From assembly GCA_034678405.1 (NCBI GenBank), contig JAXDBW010000024.1:1-8704 (forward strand): a stretch of DNA of 8,704 nucleotides, written 5' to 3'. The number at the start of each line of letters is the position of its first letter. Position 1 is the first letter of the stretch. Shown here one piece after another: positions 1 through 4,428 of the stretch. Under the pieces are notes generated by a model that searched no databases, had not been told where the DNA came from, and saw only the letters and a program-made list of their open reading frames with translations. This stretch comes from JAXDBW01 sp034678405 (GTDB taxonomy: Bacteria; Patescibacteriota; Patescibacteriia; UBA10025; JAHIVO01). Both the position numbers and the translations under genes were made by a program.

Positions 1-162
1 GTACTCGACGAACGTAGTCGTGATCGGAACTGAGAAATCATTACTCAGGATAAGCATGATCACACCCTGAGCAGCGTGAAATACTGCCATCACCGCATTA
101 AAGATGCGGAGTTTATGATATCGCTCATCGGGATTGACGATAGTGCGCATTGGATTATCCAT
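1..162 (-). CDS. Heliorhodopsin, N-terminal fragment (partial at window edge)
   Basis: The first 54 codons of a minus-strand gene that runs off the left edge. After a polar start of about 17 residues comes a transmembrane segment at about residues 18-39 (LRIFNAVMAVFHAAQGVIML), followed by LSNDFSVPITTTF. The FN...H..Q...L.LSNDF..P.T pattern is the first-helix signature I know from heliorhodopsins, retinal-binding seven-helix proteins with an inverted topology (N-terminus in the cytoplasm). Type-1 ion-pumping rhodopsins do not carry this block. The retinal-binding lysine of helix 7 lies outside the window and cannot be checked. The start is the ATG preceded at 8 bases by GAGAG; a second ATG at codon 5 is possible. 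It follows the 255-aa membrane protein by 18 bases and is probably co-transcribed with it. Family knowledge: heliorhodopsins do not pump ions measurably and are thought to be light sensors or regulators of partner proteins. Confidence 0.8.
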   Translation of the reverse strand, partial: MDNPMRTIVNPDERYHKLRIFNAVMAVFHAAQGVIMLILSNDFSVPITTTFVEY

Positions 163-180
163 AATAGTATCTCTCATTAA

Positions 181-948
181 TTAATCAATAAATAATGCTC
201 CCCAGCCGCGATCATGTGATTTAACCACAGCTGGATACGTTCCTACGAAAGTTGCATACCCCTCGTGATATTCGAGCGTCGTCATGCCAAACCCCTCAAC
301 CTCTGACATCCGTTTGTTGATCAGATCTTCGGCAAACTTCTCGATATCATCTCGGTATTGCTCGGGTATTGATAGACGGCCAAGTTTTGCATCAATGAGC
401 GTCAGGGTAATGGCGTGTGAACCATCCTGATCAACGAGCACCTTTGCATATCCGGGGGCACGCACATACTCATGGATATTTCCGGACAGTTCCATGCCGC
501 CCTCGATAAATTTTACCTGTACCTGTGATACGACTGGATCATCTCCCTGAAATCTCTGGATGAAACTCGTCATCTCCTCAGAGGTCATGCGGGTATCGAC
601 CGCGATCTCTCCACTAAACATGTCATCGACACTGCCAACTCGCTCACTCGTGATCGTCATCGGCACCTTTGCTTCGAGCGAGGCTAGTGCCTCGGGACTC
701 GCTCCGACGCCGAGGTCGACAGACTCGTCCGTGCCTAGTACGCTCGAAATGACCGGCACCTCCCATACCCCCAGAGCAGCCACGGTGGTGGCGAGTCCGA
801 GGAAAATAACTATGACTACAATAAGGATAATGAACCAGCCTTTGCTATGCTTTTTGGTTTGAGCTGCACGTGTCGCTGCCTCGATCTCGGGGTTGGGCTT
901 GACCTCTGGTGAATCGGTTTGATTTGGCGCATTCTGGAGGACTGTCAT
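181..948 (-). CDS. Single-pass membrane protein with extracytoplasmic domain (YpmS/LmeA-like fold possible)
   Basis: A 255-aa protein that I do not recognise by name. Residues 1-37 are polar and end in a basic patch (TKKHSKG); residues 38-60 are a very hydrophobic helix (WFIILIVVIVIFLGLATTV); the rest should lie outside the membrane. The outer part (about 95-240) looks like mixed beta strands with one helix at about 195-215 (IPEQYRDDIEKFAEDLINKR). The order of features, namely a short threonine/glutamate-containing helix (SEEMTSFIQRF), strands, then a helix followed by a strand with G-Y-A-T-F-V-G-T, resembles YpmS (DUF2140) or LmeA (DUF2993) lipid-binding-like proteins. That is only an impression. 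The ATG has no clear Shine-Dalgarno sequence. Its stop lies 18 bases before the heliorhodopsin start, so the two probably form one transcript, which makes it a candidate partner of the photoreceptor. Confidence 0.85.
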   Translation of the reverse strand: MTVLQNAPNQTDSPEVKPNPEIEAATRAAQTKKHSKGWFIILIVVIVIFLGLATTVAALGVWEVPVISSVLGTDESVDLGVGASPEALASLEAKVPMTITSERVGSVDDMFSGEIAVDTRMTSEEMTSFIQRFQGDDPVVSQVQVKFIEGGMELSGNIHEYVRAPGYAKVLVDQDGSHAITLTLIDAKLGRLSIPEQYRDDIEKFAEDLINKRMSEVEGFGMTTLEYHEGYATFVGTYPAVVKSHDRGWGALFID

Positions 949-977
949 AACTTTTATTCAAAAGTGTATCTATGCGT

Positions 978-1006
978 ATCTTAGCAAAAAAACACTAATC
1001 AAACAA
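978..1006 (-). promoter_or_regulatory. Candidate promoter for the 255-aa protein and heliorhodopsin
   Basis: On the minus strand TTGTTT (1001-1006) is followed after 17 bases by TAAGAT (978-983). A TGC triplet stands directly upstream of the -10 box, as in extended -10 promoters. The predicted start would give a leader of roughly 25 bases. The -35 box is poor, so the call rests mainly on the extended -10 and the position. Confidence 0.4.
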
Positions 1007-1171
1007 CAAACCACCCCCACGGCATGGGGCTACCATGGGGATGGCTTGGTGGGCGAAGATAGGCCTTTTATTGTACCTTCCCCCTGTGGATGACGTACTC
1101 CAATATTGAAAGTCATTATCAATTATAAAACTCAAATAATTTTTTGTAAACCGTGCATTTCCCCTACCCAC

Positions 1172-1201
1172 TTGGCACCGGGTACCAACATGCAGTAGAC
1201 T
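1172..1201 (+). promoter_or_regulatory. Candidate promoter of the 55-aa membrane protein
   Basis: TTGGCA (1172-1177), an 18-base spacer and TAGACT (1196-1201) give a reasonable sigma70-type promoter, with a leader of about 30 bases that ends in a perfect Shine-Dalgarno sequence. The -35 box sits in the imperfect 17-base palindrome at 1172-1188 (TTGGCACCGGGTACCAA), which could be an operator. Confidence 0.45.
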
Positions 1202-1222
1202 AAAGACACCGCCATATCTCCG

Positions 1223-1233
1223 AAGGAGGTGAT
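1223..1233 (+). promoter_or_regulatory. Full-length Shine-Dalgarno sequence
   Basis: AAGGAGGTGAT matches the complement of the usual 16S rRNA 3' end over 11 bases. GGAGG ends 9 bases before the ATG at 1239. This is what makes the short downstream reading frame credible. Confidence 0.85.
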
Positions 1234-1238
1234 ACATC

Positions 1239-1406
1239 ATGGCACGCATTCGCGGTCAGTCAGCCTGGGTATTCTGGGTTCGCTTGGTCGCGTGGAGCGC
1301 TCTCGTCGTAGGTGTCGGCATTGCGCTTTGGCAACATGACACAGGAATTATTATCCTGCTCATTTCACTAGGGATACTCATCCTGACCCCTCAGCGGAAA
1401 AAATGA
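1239..1406 (+). CDS. Small two-helix membrane protein, 55 aa
   Basis: A 55-residue protein, unrecognised by family. It begins MARIRGQSAWVFW; two hydrophobic segments follow at about residues 13-31 (WVRLVAWSALVVGVGIALW) and 36-50 (TGIIILLISLGILIL), joined by a short polar QHD turn, and the protein ends in a basic tail (PQRKK). By the positive-inside rule both ends should face the cytoplasm, making a helical hairpin in the membrane. Support comes from the perfect Shine-Dalgarno sequence with 9-base spacing, a candidate promoter just upstream, and a hairpin downstream at 1471-1498. It is divergent from the heliorhodopsin pair and convergent with the 152-aa membrane protein. No function can be assigned. 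Confidence 0.8.
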   Translation: MARIRGQSAWVFWVRLVAWSALVVGVGIALWQHDTGIIILLISLGILILTPQRKK

Positions 1407-1470
1407 TATGGTTGGGAACAGTTCACTAAGCGACCTTACTTGTCTCCTGGCAAGTTGGGTCTATTTTTAC

Positions 1471-1498
1471 TACCCCCACTCGAGATTGAGTGGGGGTA
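1471..1498. terminator. Strong hairpin between convergent genes, probable terminator
   Basis: TACCCCCACTC (1471-1481) and GAGTGGGGGTA (1488-1498) form a perfect 11-bp stem with a 6-base loop. It lies 13 bases past the stop of the minus-strand 152-aa gene and about 65 bases past the plus-strand 55-aa gene. There is no good T-run on the 3' side in either direction (a T-run sits on the 5' side for the plus strand), so it may act as a transcript-end stabiliser as much as a terminator. Confidence 0.55.
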
Positions 1499-1511
1499 TT
1501 CGGACTATTGG

Positions 1512-1970
1512 TTAATCGTTCTGGCGGACTTGGAATCCACCGGCGGATTGCGGGAATTTGCGGGTGAAGAAGTACTTCACCGGCAGTATCCCGACAAAAC
1601 CAGCGAGCACGATCAGTGTGGTCGTGATCATTTCCGGTGGCATAGCATACATGTTGCTATCCCATTGCATCAGCACAAAAAATTCCAGTGCTGACATCAG
1701 CCAGAGACCAACCAGGATGGAACCGCGGCGGGAAAGCATCCCGAGCCGCTCCCAGCGAACCTTTTCCTTCACCAAGAGATACATGGCGAGAATCGTCCAG
1801 CAAAACTCAGGCATTTCGGTCGGTACCGCATGGGTACCGTACGTATAGAAATGCCAGTGGAAAAGGCCGAGGAGCGATATGGTCGGCGTATCTACCCACC
1901 AGCCACGATACGCATAGAGCGTACGTATGAGCCGGTGCCATATCGAACGGTTGGTACGTCGTTGAGCCAC
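1512..1970 (-). CDS. Four-helix membrane protein with internal duplication, 152 aa
   Basis: An unrecognised membrane protein. I choose the GTG at 1970, not an upstream ATG at 2057. A perfect Shine-Dalgarno sequence ends 8 bases before this GTG, whereas the upstream ATG coincides with the -35 box of the promoter and could not be on the mRNA. Another ATG two codons upstream is only 2 bases from the GGAGG. The N-terminus is basic and aromatic (about residues 1-25). Hydrophobic segments lie at roughly 30-45, 55-67, 84-101 and 116-135. The second and fourth are each preceded by a P-x-E-M motif (PTEM at 50-53, PPEM at 111-114), suggesting duplication of a two-helix unit. Glutamate and histidine residues (HWH at 38-40) near the membrane are notable. 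It ends in a polar tail (QVRQND). It has its own strong promoter directly after the hydrolase stop codon. Confidence 0.8.
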   Translation of the reverse strand: MAQRRTNRSIWHRLIRTLYAYRGWWVDTPTISLLGLFHWHFYTYGTHAVPTEMPEFCWTILAMYLLVKEKVRWERLGMLSRRGSILVGLWLMSALEFFVLMQWDSNMYAMPPEMITTTLIVLAGFVGILPVKYFFTRKFPQSAGGFQVRQND

Positions 1971-1974
1971 CGTC

Positions 1975-1985
1975 ATCACCTCCTT
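1975..1985 (-). promoter_or_regulatory. Full-length Shine-Dalgarno sequence deciding a GTG start
   Basis: AAGGAGGTGAT on the minus strand, 8 bases from GGAGG to the GTG at 1970. With the preceding CCG it shares 14 identical bases (CCGAAGGAGGTGAT) with the site ahead of the 55-aa gene on the opposite strand. Confidence 0.85.
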
Positions 1986-1992
1986 CGGGCTA

Positions 1993-2021
1993 TTTGGGGC
2001 TATAAGGTGCCCTATTCCAAA
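1993..2021 (-). promoter_or_regulatory. Possible 5' leader hairpin
   Basis: On the minus strand TTTG and GGGC can pair with the later GCCC and CAAA (outer 4 bp, a one-sided bulge, inner 4 bp). The structure would start almost at the predicted transcription start and end just before the Shine-Dalgarno sequence of the 152-aa gene. It could stabilise the mRNA or tune initiation. The stem is short, so this is tentative. Confidence 0.3.
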
Positions 2022-2028
2022 GTATTCA

Positions 2029-2057
2029 AGTATATGCCTCCCCTGACCAGCTGTCAA
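2029..2057 (-). promoter_or_regulatory. Strong sigma70-type promoter of the 152-aa gene
   Basis: TTGACA (2052-2057, perfect -35), a 17-base spacer and TATACT (2029-2034, five of six -10 bases) on the minus strand. The -35 box starts at the base right after the TAG stop of the alpha/beta hydrolase, so the downstream gene can be transcribed independently. The predicted leader is about 50 bases. Confidence 0.8.
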
Positions 2058-3083
2058 CTATGGGCTGACGTATTGAGCAAAAAATTCAATAGTCCGATCG
2101 AGTGATTCATCCTGCGAACTGGTGAATTCGTGGCCCTGATCTATGTATTTATCAAAAATAACTGGCGCGCCTGCCACGTCCTCGAGCCGAGTGACTAAAT
2201 CCTCTGAATATGAAATGGGCACATAGTCATCCGCGGTCCCATGGTGGATGAGGATAGGCGCGGTAATGCTGTCGAGATACTCCCCGGGAGAGGCCTGCTG
2301 CCAGAAGCGTGGATCTGTCTCAATCGTCCCATGCGCGGCAATGATATCATCGTAACTTGGCGTGTCTTTCATCCAGTGGTCGATATTAGTCCACATATCC
2401 ACGCTGATCGGTGAATACAATACAAACGCCTTCACCAGAGATGGCTGACTGACTGCCACCCCCATAGCCACTGCCCCACCCATCGAGTGACCAATCATGC
2501 CAATCTGAGTTGTGTCAGCATAACTAAGATCTGACTGACGCAGGGCGACTATGGCATTGATCACATCGACGACATACCCATAGCGCAAATCAATATCAAC
2601 AGAAGGATCAGCATCTGATCCAGCGTGGTTGCGATAATCAGGCAACAGGACTACATACCCATGCTGTGCGAGATACTGCATTTCGTGATTGAGAATGCTG
2701 CCAGTGGTATACGTAGCCGTATCCACAAGTCCGTGATTAATGACAACTACAGGAAAGGGTCCATCACCAGCCGGTTTCGTCAGTGTGCCAGTTATGCGGA
2801 GGTTGTCGCCCCGATACGATATGGCATATTCCGTATATCCGTCACCGCTATCCAGCACGTCTCCCACAGAAAAATCAGAGCCATCATAGGCTCGTTCGCG
2901 GAGCGCCTGTATCGAAATAGCATCAGGTAGCGCATGTGCCTGAGCGAGTTTGTCTTGGTCAACCAATTGATTGCCAACCGCATCTGGCTGGTGTGTGTTT
3001 TGGTATTGAATAGCAACCCAGCCGACGCCGAGCAATGCTATGACAGCCACGATTGATAATACCTGTGAGGTTCGTATCTGCAT
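2058..3083 (-). CDS. Membrane-anchored alpha/beta hydrolase (prolyl-oligopeptidase/dienelactone-hydrolase-like)
   Basis: A 341-aa serine hydrolase of the alpha/beta fold. Residues 9-26 form a hydrophobic N-terminal segment (LSIVAVIALLGVGWVAI) after a short basic start, without a lipobox, so it is probably a signal anchor placing the enzyme outside the cytoplasmic membrane. The core begins with strands at about 85-102 (YAISYRGDNLRITGTL). It contains the oxyanion segment VINHG (114-118), the nucleophile elbow GHSMGG (198-203, Ser200), the acid motif HGTADDYVP (281-289, Asp285 most likely) and the catalytic His318 in DQGHEF. The triad is therefore complete. The pattern is that of S9-type peptidases/acylaminoacyl-peptidase C-terminal domains and related esterases; the substrate cannot be told. 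AGAAGG lies 5 bases before the ATG. The gene follows a terminator at 3115-3145 and has no terminator of its own before the 152-aa gene. No clear promoter was identified. Confidence 0.9.
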   Translation of the reverse strand: MQIRTSQVLSIVAVIALLGVGWVAIQYQNTHQPDAVGNQLVDQDKLAQAHALPDAISIQALRERAYDGSDFSVGDVLDSGDGYTEYAISYRGDNLRITGTLTKPAGDGPFPVVVINHGLVDTATYTTGSILNHEMQYLAQHGYVVLLPDYRNHAGSDADPSVDIDLRYGYVVDVINAIVALRQSDLSYADTTQIGMIGHSMGGAVAMGVAVSQPSLVKAFVLYSPISVDMWTNIDHWMKDTPSYDDIIAAHGTIETDPRFWQQASPGEYLDSITAPILIHHGTADDYVPISYSEDLVTRLEDVAGAPVIFDKYIDQGHEFTSSQDESLDRTIEFFAQYVSP

Positions 3084-3114
3084 ATGTGCCTTCTAGTGTA
3101 TCATATCTCGGCAA

Positions 3115-3145
3115 TAAAAAAAGCTCCGCCGGGAAAGACGGAGCT
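3115..3145 (-). terminator. Rho-independent terminator closing the atp operon tail
   Basis: On the minus strand AGCTCCG (3139-3145) pairs with CGGAGCT (3122-3128), extendable by a C-G and a T-G pair to a 6-base loop, and is followed by seven Ts (3116-3122). It begins 16 bases past the stop of the 89-aa gene. It is the first good terminator downstream of atpC. Confidence 0.9.
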
Positions 3146-3161
3146 GTGTGAATTTCTTGAT

Positions 3162-3431
3162 TTAGAGCGCGGCTTTGAGTTTCTCGAAAGCTTCGCGGAC
3201 AAGCTGTCGCTTATCCTCATTCATGACCAGGAATTCATCTGTATTATTCGGATCGCTGACCAATGCCACGAGCTCTCGCTCGTCAGCAGTCAGCGTTTCG
3301 TCAAACAGTTCTTCCCGACGCGTCAGATCGAGATTCTGAAGCCAGGTTGCCATCTCGCGCGCCTCCGTCCGGATGGACTGTGCCTCAGAGTTCTCAAATT
3401 GCTCCATCGATGATCCGTTTTCTGGTGCCAT
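3162..3431 (-). CDS. Small acidic, helical protein of unknown function, 89 aa
   Basis: I do not recognise this family. It is soluble, with no hydrophobic segment, strongly acidic and mostly predicted helical, with heptad-like stretches at about 15-45 and 70-89 (DKRQLVREAFEKLKAAL). The middle contains ADERELVALVSDPNNTDEF. The ATG at 3431 lacks a clear Shine-Dalgarno sequence; an internal ATG at codon 9 is a possible alternative start. It lies 38 bases after the carbonic-anhydrase-like gene, has a promoter overlapping the end of that gene, and is followed by a textbook terminator. It is therefore the last gene of the atp transcript and can probably also be made on its own. Confidence 0.75.
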   Translation of the reverse strand: MAPENGSSMEQFENSEAQSIRTEAREMATWLQNLDLTRREELFDETLTADERELVALVSDPNNTDEFLVMNEDKRQLVREAFEKLKAAL

Positions 3432-3462
3432 AGGTATACATGGTTATTACTCTTGTACCTGC

Positions 3463-3492
3463 AGTATATCTAAGGAATCAGCTCGAAGTCAA
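3463..3492 (-). promoter_or_regulatory. Internal promoter for the 89-aa gene
   Basis: TTGACT (3487-3492), an 18-base spacer and TATACT (3463-3468) on the minus strand, five of six matches in each box. The -35 box lies within the last codons of the carbonic-anhydrase-like gene. The predicted leader is about 25 bases. Confidence 0.65.
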
Positions 3493-3892
3493 CCGTGCCA
3501 TCTTCATGGATGCGGGCCAGCACCTTGAAAAAAGTCACCGACGGGAAGTCACGACGTAACGCTGCCACTGATTGCTGCATGTCGTCCGAGTGCTGCTCAT
3601 ACTCAGCCGCGGCTGAGCTAAACGCCTCACGTCCGCCATACGCACCACAGTCAGTATGATGCATGATATACACTTCGGACACGTCGTGTTTGTCGAGTGC
3701 AATCTGGAGCTGCTCGCGGATCGTGGCAGCATTCCGGTCGGCTTGAGCGAGACCTTTCGTCGATCCTGCCAGGCTGGCCAGATCATAGTCATTCTCGTCC
3801 TTGCCGAGCGACATCATATACTCACGGATGGCGGTGTTCAGCCGGTGATCAATGCAGCGAAATACTATCGCCGAACAGGGGTGTGTAGCCAT
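3470..3892 (-). CDS. Minimal beta-carbonic-anhydrase-like protein
   Basis: A 140-aa protein with the zinc-site pattern of beta-class carbonic anhydrases: C-x-D-x-R (Cys13, Asp15, Arg17 in FRCIDHR) and H-x-x-C (His79, Cys82 in MHHTDCGAYGG). Cys13, His79 and Cys82 would bind zinc, and the Asp15-Arg17 pair is the usual gate for the fourth ligand. The LASLAGSTKGL segment (38-48) stands where classical enzymes have their RxAG loop. At 140 residues it is much shorter than typical family members (about 170-230); the N-terminal arm and part of the C-terminal region are missing. Likely reaction: CO2 hydration to bicarbonate in the cytoplasm; related folds also hydrolyse COS or CS2, so the substrate is inferred. 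AGGAGG (3904-3909) lies 11 bases before the ATG. It follows atpC by 66 bases with no terminator between, so it may be part of the atp transcript. Confidence 0.8.
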   Translation of the reverse strand: MATHPCSAIVFRCIDHRLNTAIREYMMSLGKDENDYDLASLAGSTKGLAQADRNAATIREQLQIALDKHDVSEVYIMHHTDCGAYGGREAFSSAAAEYEQHSDDMQQSVAALRRDFPSVTFFKVLARIHEDGTVDFELIP

Positions 3893-3936
3893 AGACTCTG
3901 TTTCCTCCTAATTATTAGTTAACGACAAAGAACAAA

Positions 3937-3960
3937 TACTATTATTGTTATACTATTATT
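3937..3960. repeat. Short direct repeat between atpC and the CA-like gene
   Basis: TACTATTATT occurs at 3937-3946 and 3951-3960, separated by GTTA. The second copy covers part of the atpC stop codon. The stretch is AT-rich and of low complexity; no function is evident. Confidence 0.5.
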
Positions 3961-4408
3961 ATGCCTGTGGCCTCCGGAGTGATGGCTGTGGCCGGCGGCG
4001 CGTCCGACGACGAGCCACTCGGAGACGAGCCAGCTCTTTCTCGATCTTGGCCGCCACGGCGGCGAAGTCAACTGAGTCAGAGCGCTTCTCCTCCATCATC
4101 CGCTGGGCCCGGGCCCGGGCTTGTTCAGCGCGCATTTCATCGATATCCTCAGCCCGCTCAGCCGTATCAGCCAGGACCACTACCTTGTCCGGATGGACTT
4201 GGATAAATCCACCAGATACCGCTAAATACGAGGTGTCGCTGCCCTTTTTGATCCGGATTTCTCCCGGTTTGACCAGTGACACCAGCGGGACGTGATGTGG
4301 CAGGATGCCAATCTCCCCCATCGGCGTGGGCAAGATAACCTCATCGACCGTATCAGAAAAAACAGTTTTTTCAGGAGTTGTTATTTGAAAATGAAGTTTG
4401 TTGGCCAT
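3959..4408 (-). CDS. atpC: F-type ATP synthase subunit epsilon
   Basis: Part of the central rotor stalk of F1; it binds gamma and the c-ring, and its C-terminal helices can inhibit ATP hydrolysis. The N-terminal beta-sandwich (about 1-84) is clear from FQITTPEKTVFSDTVDEV and the family block GEIGILPHHVPL (31-42). The C-terminal helical hairpin (about 88-130) is present, so the inhibitory domain is retained. The last 22 residues (128-149) form a tail with ten arginines and several prolines, beyond the usual end of the family at about 130-140 residues. The ATG at 4408 lies 20 bases after atpD and has no real Shine-Dalgarno sequence, so translation may depend on atpD. A 16-base self-complementary run (GGGCCCGGGCCCGGGC, 4105-4120) inside the gene encodes Ala-Arg repeats in the hairpin. 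Confidence 0.95.
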   Translation of the reverse strand: MANKLHFQITTPEKTVFSDTVDEVILPTPMGEIGILPHHVPLVSLVKPGEIRIKKGSDTSYLAVSGGFIQVHPDKVVVLADTAERAEDIDEMRAEQARARAQRMMEEKRSDSVDFAAVAAKIEKELARLRVARRRTRRRPQPSLRRPQA

Positions 4409-4428
4409 GGCCGTATCGATGCTACGAA

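Larger units (their letters stand above)
949..1238. other. Divergent intergenic region
   Basis: This 290-base stretch separates the minus-strand 255-aa gene from the plus-strand 55-aa gene. It holds candidate promoters for both directions, a GC-rich hairpin (CCCCA 1015-1019 with TGGGG 1025-1029, possibly enclosed by CCACC 1011-1015 and GGTGG 1048-1052), the palindrome CCATGG at 1033-1038, and an AT-rich stretch at about 1105-1150. I see no convincing protein-coding gene or known RNA gene in it. Confidence 0.5.

Noticed and set aside
1..162. Type-1 (proton-pumping) rhodopsin instead of heliorhodopsin
   Set aside because: The L-S-N-D-F-x-x-P-x-T block after the first helix matches heliorhodopsins and is not a feature of type-1 pumps; the helix-7 lysine cannot be seen, so the choice rests on this block.
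995..1249. 84-aa minus-strand reading frame in the divergent region
   Set aside because: It starts inside the well-supported 55-aa gene on the other strand, has no Shine-Dalgarno sequence or recognisable domain, and covers the promoter region.
1438..1470. Terminator of the 55-aa gene made of ACTTG/CAAGT followed by TTTTT
   Set aside because: Only a 5-bp stem, with the T-run about ten bases away from it; the 1471-1498 hairpin is the better candidate.
1971..2057. N-terminal extension of the 152-aa membrane protein to an ATG at 2057
   Set aside because: The ATG falls in the TTGACA -35 box, upstream of the predicted transcription start, and the perfect Shine-Dalgarno sequence lies inside this extension.
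4105..4120. GGGCCCGGGCCCGGGC as a regulatory palindrome
   Set aside because: It lies in the middle of atpC and is explained by alternating Ala-Arg codons in the helical hairpin.
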